Shown: positions 36,126-46,450 of the stretch, piece by piece
How the letters are laid out: each line of letters begins with the position of its first letter
Numbering within the stretch: the stretch's first letter is position 1
Assembly (NCBI RefSeq): GCF_002078875.1
Contig: NC_034412.1
Span: 80,369,575-80,433,574 of the forward strand
Length of the DNA stretch: 64,000 nucleotides
DNA from: Numida meleagris
Lineage: Eukaryota > Chordata > Aves > Galliformes > Numididae
Direction: 5' to 3'
Made by a program: the position numbers and the translations under genes
The notes under the pieces: model-generated
Databases searched by the model: none
What the model was told of the DNA's origin: nothing
What the model saw: the letters and a program-made list of their open reading frames with translations, nothing else

Positions 36126-38233
36126 TATCAGCTCAAAACAGTTTTGTGCATCAATAAATGTGTACTATAAAGCACTAGTTCTTAAAATGTAATGAGAAGT
36201 GGGTGATGTTTCTGCACAGCAGCGTTTCTCACTTTGCCGGTCGCTCAGCTCTCGAGTTTTACTGTCCTTGAAGAAGAACTGCACTTACGCATCGATTGTG
36301 TACATACAGAGTGCTGTAATTTCATAGACGAGTACGTAAGGTGCTGCCATGTTACAGCTGAGCAAAGTGTGTGCGAGTGGTGCTAATCTTCTGTTATTTT
36401 GGAAAATTTCTGAAGGTTACTGCACAGATATTAATGACCCGTAGGCTTTGCTTTGTTAAACGGGAGGGGAAACCTGTTAACACTCCTCTTTCCAAGGAAA
36501 GACCTTATATTTTACTTTTCCGTGTTTTGTAGTAATGCTTGTGAATCTCTTGTAACTTTCTTGCTGTTTCCTTTTTAAGATTGTGACTCACTGATACAGA
36601 AGGATTTATTGGCAGATGAGAGGATGGTGCAGAGGCTGTTGCATGAGCACAGAATACATAGCAGAGATAGGATATTTTGTTCTGCACTTGGAGCAATGGT
36701 TTGGAGATCCCTGGAGCAGCAGAGCAGGTTCTTTCCTCCCTCTGGGACTGGAGCACTCCACAAGGCAGTGATCACCCACACGTTGTGGCATGTGTATAGC
36801 TGCTCCCGAGGTGTTCTCTTGTAGCAGGTCTATCATGAAGGGATGTGGAGATTAACTTCTCCAAGTGAAACTTCACAGGAATTTCAAGAGGGCAGAACAT
36901 CGTTACTGGAGCTGAAAATTTGCCAAGACACAGGTTGAAATTCCCACTCTTGCAAGTTTTCTATTAAAACTACTAGCCTGGATAAATCCTGGCCCTTCAG
37001 AAGATAGTGGTGGTTTTACTCTGGATTTTATCCAGTGGGTCACCTTCAGCCTCATCTAAATCAAGTCTGAACTTGCAATCCTCAACCGTGCAAAGCTGCT
37101 GATGCCTTCAGGGCAATTTGTGCATAAACGTGAGATATGTGCACTTAATTGATCTCCAAGTAAGGATGAAGAACGGCTCGTGCATAGATGGGGAAAGGAT
37201 CAGGAATCACACATTGGAAAATAATGCTAGCTGAAAAACACCAGTGGCAGCTTTTCAGTCTGGCTGACAAAAGCATAATGAAATCCAATGGCTGGAGTTT
37301 GAAGTTTGACAAATTCAACCTTGAAATAACACACCATTTCTGAGCCGTGAGGTTAGTAAAAAACTAGAGCAGTGTGCAATCCAGAGGAGGCAGGATTGTG
37401 TGTTTTCCCAAGGTCTGTGCTCAGTGGACCTCTTATCCCTTCTGCTTTGCAGCCCCTGAACAGAACTGGGTTGCCTTCACTTCTTTCATCACTTTCATCA
37501 CCCGTGCAGACCCATGTTAGGAACATAGTTATAATAAAGTCTTATGTATCAGGGCTTCAGGAAATCACCTGCAGGGAGCAGGGCATTTTTTCCCTCCCAC
37601 AATTAGCTGACTCTATTCCTTTTTTACAAAAAGCATTTACCTCAAAAGTGTGGTACTTTTCGTGCTTGGAAATGGAATATAACACAGGGGGTACCAGGCT
37701 CATTCTGTGTTTTACTGACACGTACATAGTCTTGTTTATCATCAAATGCAGCTGGGGAGCAGGTATGTCACCTCAGTTAAATGCCAATGTGTGGTTGGTC
37801 TTTCTCCCTGGGCTGTTCTGCTTCTGCTAGGATCTTGCGCCCCTGTTTGCAGCATCTTTGGTATTTGATGGAACTTTAGTTTCTGTGTCTTGGGCGTTTA
37901 ACTCTGGTCATCTGAGAACTGAACGACTGTAATTTAAATGAAATGTTGGTTTAATGCAGAGCATCTGTGTGAAATGCAATAGCCTGTGAGGTAACGGCAA
38001 TCGCACAGCACAATCCAATGGTCTGTTTTGTCTTGAAGCTATGAAAACTACCTCCCTACATTTTTATTGTCCAGATATTTTGATGAACTCATTTCAGTCA
38101 AACTCTTACCGAGAATGAGAATGATAGTTAAATCTTTGTCATTAATTGTGTTATTAATCGGTCTCTAGGCATAGAGCTGATAAGGTGCTTTGGCAAGGCT
38201 GTGTGCACAAAAAACAGTCTTGTCTTGTACAGA

Positions 38234-38261
38234 ACACACACACACGTGTGTGCATGCATAC
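38234..38261 (+). repeat. CA/TG alternating tract with palindromic centre
   Basis: ACACACACACAC runs directly into GTGTGTGCATGCATA, giving a perfect inverted repeat (CACACAC/GTGTGTG, 38239-38252) of alternating purine-pyrimidine. Such sequence can adopt Z-DNA or cruciform geometry in supercoiled DNA. Here it is probably just a microsatellite. Confidence 0.85.
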
Positions 38262-38649
38262 AAAACTTTGGGCAGATCCTTGCCAACAGAGCAAAAACTG
38301 GAAAGACCACCAGGGCAATTCATGGAAGTGCAGCAGACTACAGAAGGAGAGTTGGCAGTGCCTGAAATTGCTGCTTGATATTTATGAATCTGAGCGTCAA
38401 TGGAGACTCTTGCTAGGTGAAGGCAATCATTGCCTTCTTTTGATCCTTTCCAGTTGTCCTTCAAAGATGAAAAGACAAAGACCTAATGTAAAGGCTATAA
38501 GGAGAGTGTTTACAAGGAAAATGTGTCCATCGCTAGGCGCTTGTCTGTCTTTTAAGTTGCTAAGAGACATTCTGTCTGTCCCGCTGAATGAAGTAATAAA
38601 AGTCTTTCTTTGTTCTCATACATACAAACATTTTCATCTAAATTAGTTA

Positions 38650-39190
38650 TCCTGAAAGCTAATATTCATAATGCTTATTTCCATACTACCAGAATTGCAG
38701 AAAATCTGAAAGTAATATAATATGTCAATTAATATAAAATGTACAAACAGGTCTTTGTTGAAAAACGTATTTTTCTAATATCTTGATTGTTTTTAAAATC
38801 ATTTATTTTTATTAACTAACAAACTTGCTTTGTTGGGCAGTTCATTAGCTGTAGAAAGATTTTATTATTTGCAACAAAAGTCTGTAATAAAATTCTAGCA
38901 GTATCGTTTAGAGCTGTTTTTTTTTCATAAAGCATTATACATCAGGTAAACAGTCTGAATGTAAATGCCTACTTTAGGCAGGGCTCATTAACGGGTGGAG
39001 AAGATGCACTTTGGAGGAGAAATGAAGACTAAATCAGCGAACTATTTCCTGGCGTAAATATAATATAAGAGTTCAAACTTGTACCAAACCCTTAAGATTG
39101 TTAAATTTGTGGCATACTTACTATTATTTTTAACTTACAGTGGGCCAATGTCATCCAGAGTATAGTTTACAATATTCAATATTGTACCAT
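38650..39190. promoter_or_regulatory. Candidate conserved non-coding block with 19-bp palindrome
   Basis: About 540 bases of AT-rich, repeat-free DNA with many homeodomain-like cores (CAATTAATATAAAATG, TTATTAACTAAC, GGCTCATTAACGGGTGG). Near its end lies TACAATATTCAATATTGTA (39168-39186), a perfect inverted repeat around one central C. The region resembles long vertebrate conserved elements, but conservation could not be tested, and palindromes of this base content do arise by chance. Confidence 0.28.
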
Positions 39191-42100
39191 CGCATGGGGC
39201 TGAATGGTAGATCTTACTCAGACATAAAACTAAAATGCTTGCTGATTTTAAGCTCTGCACAGTGAAATGGCAGCAGATGAGAGCTCTTTCTCTAGTGAAG
39301 AAGTGTATGAACTGGGACTCACTTAATTCACTATGTAGATTGAATCATAAGTTTTCATGGTAAAGATCAGGTACTGACAGGTACTGAGATGAGACTATTG
39401 ATCCATTTCTCCCTAGTGCTTGAGTAGTTGCTATTAATAGTAATTATACCTTACATTTACATGCAGCTATATATTCATAAGTTTCCAAAATTGTGTAACA
39501 AGGAAAAGCATTAATTCTGCCCTTGCTACTCTCCAAGTAGGGAGCAGCACATGCCCACAACATACATGCGATAGATTTTTATGCTGGTGATTTTTCACAA
39601 GGAATTGATCATCCTTTATTTTAAGCTGAAAGAAACCTTTGATTCAGTATGAAATGCCTCTGCACTATCTAATATCATGGCAAATGCAGCCAAAGGCTAG
39701 AGATGACATTTATATGAGATTTCCTGCACAAGACCGCAAGAGTAAAAGAGCTGGGTAAGTATAAACGGAGTAAGGGTTGTTCTTCTAGTTTCTGCTGCAC
39801 ACAGTTGAATATCCCAAGAGGTAGAATTAAGAGGTAGAAGAATTATGTGTTCTTAGTTTCCTTCTTTCTGCAATTAAAGCTTAATCTTGGGTGTCATTTG
39901 GTCCACAGTTAACCTTGAAACTGGTGGGTGGTGCTACCTGCCTTCTGCACATGGAGAGTCTGAGGCACCTGAGATGAGCTGCTGGGAGCCGTCAGTGCTA
40001 GCACCATGTGAATCTTAGGAGCAGAGGAGAGCAGAGAGGGATCTAAGAGTTCTGGCCCTTAAGCCTTTGCTCACCTTTGGTGCTTCTTTCTCTTAGTCTC
40101 TATAAAATACTAAGCACCCCAATAGAGCACTGAAAACTTTGCTAATGCTCCTCTACAAAACCCATTGAGACAAAGGACTTCAAAAGCTCCTTGCAAAATT
40201 TGCTTTCTGCTGCAACCTGACCATATGTTCATCTTGCCTTTTGGGACAGAACTTTCTCCAGAAATTTGGAAGCTTTGATTGCGTATCCGCTGAGTTGAAG
40301 AGGTGTCAAAGATGCAGAGAACTGGACCACATTTAGAATCTGGCCTCCCTCCTGCAGGTTAAGTCTCACTTCCTCCCTGGTTGGATTTAAATCCCCGTTC
40401 TCAGCACGTCACTGTTTCTTGTGAAGTTGGTCCTGCTGGCTGTAATGCATAACAAGGGAAAACAATGAGGAAAATAACCTTTACAGCCTCTACTGTACAA
40501 ATCCAGTAACTTTTATCTCTCAGGGCACTAACCTTTTGGTTAATACTGTCGTGGGTGGACCAGCATCCTAGGTGAAATAGTGCACTGCCTCTATTCTCCT
40601 AATTACTTCATAGAGTAAAACACATCCTTGGGATCCAACCCAGTCTGTTGGTTAAATGGTACATTTTCTAATTTCACTGCAACTCGGTAGTGAAGCTTGT
40701 GAAATAATAATATATATACTGAAGGCTCTGGGGGGGACTGCAGGAAAGCAGTAGTTACTTCTCATAAAGTTTTTTAATAGGACGGACGTGAGCTTCAGGA
40801 TTCAAGGGAGAGAACATTAACGTCCTTTTCAGAACATAGTGGAAAATAAATACTGTGCAGCGCCAATCTCTTGGCAGTTTCAAAGAATGTCTAAAGAGGA
40901 TCATTATTAGACCATTTATGATGGGAACATGACTCCATTGCAAGGCTTTGGAGTCTCTGCTGGGATGTTGTTCCTACTACTTGAGATTAGGAGAGGAAAG
41001 CAATTTCAATAGAAGTCTATGGAGACTGAATGGCAATTACATTACTGACAATATCAGTATGATTTTAGTGCAAGTCTCTGGAGACCCCAACTTCTCAGTG
41101 AAGTGAAATGCATCATGCCCATACAAATTATATTATTGTTTGAAATAAACCAGAATAAGTTAAAGCTAAACAAGTGCTGAAATAACACAAACATTCAAAT
41201 CGATAAGCTAACAGCATGTGCAGGGCGCTCTGCCCACAGCCTTGCGTGTTGGGGTGCAGGGTGGGAATGAGCATTTCTCTGGACATCTGTAAGAGGCCCA
41301 GATGGGAAGATGTGCTTATTTAGGTGCCTGTGTCATTGGCAGCCACTTTAGAGTGGGGATTCTCCAAATGAAGCATGTTACTGATATCCTGCTCTGCCCA
41401 TAGAGTGGGGTTTTAACTTCAGTGATGGGTGAGAACTGCTTTTTATCTCATGGTAGAGGTAAAATGATGCCAACCTCTGTGCTGGACAGCAGTTGGTGTC
41501 TGCTGTGCTCTGGGAAGCTTTTTCCAGTCTGTATCATTCTGAAAGCTCACTGGGGTTGCCTGTGCCCTTGCTTGTGTTTTGCAAAAGCTGCTCCATGAAT
41601 GGGCATTGCTGCTGATTGCTACTGAAGCCGTGGAGCACCAGCGAAAAAAAGACCCTTGCTTCCTCTGTTGCTGCCTGGGAGCTGAGCAAGCCCTCTGCTT
41701 TGCCCGCCTGTCGGCTGCCCAGGACCTTTCTTTCCTCTTTCTGTATGCTAGGCTGTGAATGGAGAGCTGCAGCATTTCCAGGGCTGGTGGAGTGTCGTCT
41801 GAAGCAGGCAGGGTAAAGTGCAGTGTTTGCATTTTATTGATTTCTACCTATTGATTCCAATGGGATGAAGTGTCTGCGTAACAGAAATGAGACTGACAAG
41901 CAGACAGGAACTTGGGCATCACAGAGGCAGGCCAGGCCCTGCATGACAAGAGCAAAATTATATAAACAAACACCCCAGGTTTTTCCTGAGTTAAATCTGA
42001 CCAGACCCAAAGAGGAGTGTCATTCATCAGAAAGGATGCAGTTCATCAGGTAAAACTGAGTTTGTGTTTGATCACCTCTGCGGATAAAATGGAGGCAGGG

Positions 42101-42435
42101 CAAATAAGTGAGCATTTCGTGACAGATTGCCCTATGCTGGTCATATTTATTGTACCGTTTTGTGTAATCTGGAGGATGACAAGGTGTAAATCTGCATCGC
42201 CTTGCACAGTAGCTGATTCTTGTTCTGTGACTCAGAGGTGGCAATGAATAGGTATGCAGCAGCCAGGAGAAAGGTACCTGGAGAGCTGCTGAGCATCCAC
42301 ACTGTGCTGTGAGTGCATGGAGTCTGAGTGGTGCTCAGTGTGTTGTGTATGAATAATTTTATTTGAGAGTCTAAGCGCGTGCTGGGGAAAATGTTCTCAG
42401 TAAGAGTATTGATCTTATTAAGGGTTTCTCTGCAG

Positions 42436-42461
42436 ATATATATATATATATATATATATAA
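42436..42461 (+). repeat. TA dinucleotide microsatellite
   Basis: Thirteen uninterrupted AT units follow CTGCAG. A perfect TA array of this length is expected to be length-variable between individuals. It also produces the alternating tyrosine/isoleucine block in frames on both strands. Confidence 0.96.
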
Positions 42462-44464
42462 TCTCAAACCAAGCTGCTGCTCTGATTGTGGCCAGTTTAT
42501 TACTGTCTTGTTAAGAAATGCACATCTGTATATGTGGGATGGAGATCGAGGCAACCCTGGACCATCTTTTGTGCCTTCTGGATTCTTGGTGGAGCCAAGG
42601 GCTGGGCTGGTGTGGCTCCGTGGACAGGCCTCATCTGCCTAGGCAGCTACGTGTCTGCTTGGAGGGAGGCAAGTGGCAGCAGTGACCCTGCGAAGCAGTG
42701 AGAACGGAATACCAAAAGGTGTTGTGCACTCCCTGCACAGCAGCCTTCCCAAAGACCTGGAGTTTTGTGCTAAAACGGCCTTTCTTGAAGCTCACTCCTA
42801 CCTCAGGGATGATAAACCACCGACACCTTTATTTCCCCTTGAATCCCATTTGTAAGCATAGGAAATCCTGTGCTTTCCAAGATAATGTGGGACCCAGCAC
42901 CCAAGGGGGAGATTTTGTCCATATAGTAAGACAACAGAGTTAAGAATATACATTTTCAAAATACTATTGCCTCTAATTTTGGATTTCTTGTTACCCTGTA
43001 TTAATATTGAATGATTTTAAGATCTCACATATTCATTGTAGCTTTTTGCTTCAGCTGTTGAAGGAAAACTGTCGGCCTGCCATTAAGTTTAAATGCAAGA
43101 TAAAATTAAAAGCTCAGAACTCTGATGTGGTCCTTTAAAAATCCCCCTGTAGATGGAAGGAGGTTTCTTCTCCATTGGGATCTCTGCATTATTTAGCAGA
43201 TTTGCCTTGCAGGACAGATAGTTTCAAGGCTTTAGGATTATGTAGAGGATCAAACATTTCTGTGGCCTGAATTAAAACAAAATAATCACTAGCTCCACAA
43301 AACTGTGATTTCTTGGACGGGCTTTTTTTCTTCCCTTACCTTCTTGTCCCTGAGTAGATTCTTTTTTCTAAACTCTCTTTATTTGACACTATTTTTCTTC
43401 CCATATTTTCGATCTGTTTCCCTAGTGAAACCTCAAATAAAATTACACTTCCAGACAGCTGTTCCTCTGCCTCCTGTTGTGAGCACCCAGGCATCCACGT
43501 ACCAAAAACCTGGCTCCCAGGAACCAAGAGAACCTCTTCCTTTTACTCAAGGAAGAAAAGCAATTAATTTCACCCCGTGCTGTTCATATTCTTTCAGCGC
43601 TCATTACCGCCTCTCCTTTTTTGGTAGAGAGGGTATCCACCAAAGGTAGAACTTTTTTGCCTTTGTCATGTTTTTCCTTGGTTGGTTCTGTTCTGGCCTC
43701 CGTTCCTCCAACTGAGCAACACTTCTCAAATTGTTCATTCTTCTCTTTACTTCTTCAGTTTTCTTGGAGGAGTACTGCACTCCTCAGTGCTTTTGTTGGT
43801 CCCCTGGGTGAAGAAGTACAGCTCCAGTAGACATTCTAAAAATCAAGTTATTTGAGGGGGGAAAAAAAAGCAAAGCATTATGCATTTTACATCTCCTTTA
43901 ATATACAGATCATGTTGGCATGTACTATACTGTTTGGTTTGAAAGAGAATATTTCATACTGAACAAAAGGCTTCATTTCTGTAGTGCTTGAGACTTTCCA
44001 GAGTGGTGGTTCTTTAAAAAGTACTTCGCCCCTCAGTATTCTCTGTGAAATTCTGAATCCCAGCTGCCAACTGCTGTTTCTGGTAGGGGGGACTGCCTGA
44101 GCCTGGGAGAATTACATCCGCCTGCTGTAAATGATGTATGATATGCAAAATCCTCACTTGCCCCCCATGCAGGGAAGAGGGAGATGCAGCCTTGCTGCTA
44201 CTGGTTCACTGTTCTCTTTGCTCAGACTCCTAAGCTGAGAGTCATTAAAAAATAAATGTAACTATAAAGGAAAAGGACTGACAGCTGGAGAACACTGCAA
44301 AACTGCAGAACAAACAAACAGCAGAGCCAGTTAAGCCCACCTACCACTGCCCGCAGCTTGCTACAGAAACCGACCGCCAGGCACGCTCACTTGTTGTCTG
44401 ACTCGACTCGGCTCCTTTTATTTTTTATTTTTTTTCCTGAGGAATGGAGCATCATATCAGCCAG

Positions 44465-44665
44465 AGCACCTGGTTGAATCTGTCTATTTATCTTTTCCTT
44501 TAATTAAGAAATAATGTCAGCGGGATGAAAATAAAACCTGACAGGATGAAGATCTCCTACTGTACTATAAAAACAATGTGAAGGTGAAACCGAGATGTTT
44601 ATTTTTGAAAGCAAGAAATCGTATTCTAGTTGCAAGAGCCTATTACTGTAAGCTTATCATTGTTA
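44465..44665. promoter_or_regulatory. Candidate conserved non-coding element
   Basis: Contains TTCCTTTAATTAAGAAATAA, AATGTCAGCGGGATGAAAAT, AAAACAATGTGAAGGTGAAA and ATCATTGTTACGTTAACG. Homeodomain-type and SOX-like (ACAATG, CATTGTT) words lie together in undecayed-looking unique DNA. No alignment evidence is available. Confidence 0.25.
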
Positions 44666-44825
44666 CGTTAACGAATGAAAAGTCTGCACAATGACATGAA
44701 TTGTGGCAGTTCTGACTGGACAAGCAGGATGCAAGCTACTAGCTGAGGTGTAGTGAAGATGAGTGGCTGATACCTTTTTTGTGCAGCCAAAAAAGGCTGC
44801 TTGTAAGTGATGGGGTGTCAGGCAC

Positions 44826-44880
44826 TTCGTGTTCCCAGCTCCCATTGACTTCATGGAAGCTGGCAGTGTAGACATCTATA
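44826..44880. repeat. Possible relic of an old sauropsid dispersed repeat
   Basis: CAGCTCCCATTGACTTCAT followed by GGAAGCTG is close to the hairpin-like core that I recall from abundant reptile repeats (AGCTCCCATTGACTTCAATG...). The word is imperfectly self-complementary (CAGCTCCCA versus TGGAAGCTG). Only about 30 bases match convincingly. Confidence 0.35.
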
Positions 44881-45514
44881 TGGCCTGGGTTGAAGCCAGA
44901 GTTGTTTGCTGGCATTGCCTGTGAATGGCAATGGGCATTGCTGGCCACCTGAGGTGGAGAAACTTGCCTCAAGTCTGCCTACTCAGCTGCCTAACGCAAT
45001 AGCAGATGCAGATTTTTTTTTCCTTAATTCTGCCTTTCAGACTACTTGCTGTAGCTGCAGGGAAGGGTCTGGATCCGCTCAAGATGTGCAGCCCTTTGCT
45101 CTCCCCTCAAGGCAGGCACTTACGCCTTCTTGTTGGAGAAAGCGATCTGGCCTCTCTCCTTGCTTTTGGAGGTCAGGTGGACAAAAAGCATCTCCCCTTC
45201 AGCAGCGCTCGGGTCTGGCTAGGGTGGGATATTCCAGGGTTTTGGTTGGTTTATTTGTTTTGGCTGGTGGAGATTTCTGCCACTGTCTCTATCCCCCAGA
45301 TCCATGGATGAGCTGCAGACTCTTCCTGGGGCAGCAAGTGGGGAGTGGTGAATATGCCCACATTCCTCTCTTAAATGACATTGCATACAGTGAAGAATAA
45401 AGCATTTTGATCAGAGTTAGCGGTGACCTATTTAACACTTAAACTTGTTGGCACCTATTTCAGTTCGTTTATGAGTCCTTAATGAGTTTAATGAGTTCTC
45501 TTGGATGTCAGCAT

Positions 45515-45780
45515 TTACTACTAGTATGGCTTTTTATGGCTCTGGATTCGGGAGATCTGAGGGGCTGTTTTTGTGACCTTGGGCAAATCCCTGCATATTG
45601 CAGTGCCTCAGTTTCCCATAAATGGACCGATGCGCGATACCTTTCATGGCTGCCTGCACTGTGAACCACACAGGACAGTAATTTTATTACATTTTGTTTG
45701 CATAATACTCAGCATAATGGGCACCTGGTTTTCAATAGAGCCTCTGAAAGATGCTATTTTAAAAATGAAAGATGATCATT
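45515..45780 (+). mobile_element. MIR-type SINE
   Basis: Landmarks in the MIR order are CTCTGGATTCGGGAGATCTG, then TTTGTGACCTTGGGCAAATC and CAGTGCCTCAGTTTCCC, followed by a decayed middle and a tail reading GCCTCTGAAAGATGCTATTT. The GTGACCTTGGGCAA box and the GTGCCTCAGTTTCCC box are near-perfect and spaced as expected. This is the better preserved of the two MIRs here and is an ancient fossil insertion. The tail boundary is approximate. Confidence 0.8.
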
Positions 45781-45959
45781 AAGAAATGCAGCATAGCATG
45801 ACAGGGACACACATTTATATGTACAATCTTGTCTTATAGAAGGCTGAAAAATAGCAGTGTCTATTAGTCAAAGTAATACGGTCCCAGGACACCACAGCAA
45901 TTATTTCATTTGTATTACTCTGACTGTGTGAGAACCCATAGCTACTTTCCAGATTTTCA

Positions 45960-46450
45960 AACAGATAAGCAACTTTTTAATTGATGCTTAGCCTGAATAT
46001 ATCTAATGTCAGCCAACTGTTGTTAATAGGAGCTATTATAACATAAAAGTGCTGATATTTTAAATGCAGTTGGTCAATCCCAGCAGGACTATACATCCAG
46101 GCCTCTTCTGCAAGGTTGTATTAGTCATTTGACACTAGTGCTGAATTTATGTTGTCAGATCCATGCCAACTATTGAAACTTGACAACTAATTCTGGATAA
46201 GAATGATTAGAATTGATAAACCCTCTTTTATTTTGGGGGGAAAAATTGGAAGTGGCTGCTAGTTCAAATAGAATCTCTTATCTAGTATGGCACGATGGCA
46301 TTTAATGAAAAACATTCAAACAAATCTAACGTTGGATTGCCCTGAAGATAGAGAGTTGCAGAGTTGGATGCAATTCAAATAAGTAGTTCTTTATTTTGCA
46401 TAACTTTGGGGCATGCCAAGTTGTTTCATTGGTACCTGATGTCATTAACT
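45960..46450. promoter_or_regulatory. Candidate conserved non-coding block
   Basis: Includes CTTTTTAATTGATGCTTAGC, TGTTGTTAATAGGAGC, AACGTTGGATTGCCC, AGTTGGATGCAATTC and GGTACCTGATGTCATTAACT. It is long, repeat-free AT-rich DNA with several homeodomain-type cores directly downstream of a MIR. It is nominated by texture only. Confidence 0.27.

Larger units (their letters stand above)
27691..42435. other. Long gene-free interval
   Basis: Nearly 15 kb without a supported gene or clear mobile element. The longest plus frames (37372-37830, 152 codons; 38185-38646, 153 codons) show no domain. The second runs across a CA/TG microsatellite. Several AT-rich blocks inside are nominated separately as candidate conserved elements, and a pair of similar segments lies at 29379 and 30247. 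Confidence 0.6.
42462..45514. other. Gene-free unique DNA
   Basis: No gene was recognised. Plus frames at 42379-42943 and 44906-45400 overlap others in different phases and show no domain. The stretch contains a possible conserved element at 44470 and a possible old repeat relic at 44826, listed separately. Confidence 0.62.

Noticed and set aside
36335..36395. Possible reverse-orientation MIR (CCATGTTACAGCTGAGCAAAGT)
   Set aside because: Only one box matches loosely, and the expected neighbouring boxes are absent.
37372..37830. 152-codon plus-strand frame
   Set aside because: No recognisable domain, no ordered splice signals, and an antisense frame overlaps it. It is within expectation for a chance frame.
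38185..38646. 153-codon plus-strand frame
   Set aside because: It crosses a CA/TG microsatellite and is overlapped by frames in other phases and on the other strand. No domain is seen.
44906..45400. 164-codon plus-strand frame, with an overlapping 101-codon frame in another phase
   Set aside because: Two long frames in different phases at the same place indicate low local stop density rather than coding.
45870..45955. ATTTCATTTGTATTACTCTG, resembling the tail of a reptile SINE
   Set aside because: The similarity is limited to one AT-rich phrase and stops before the diagnostic part.
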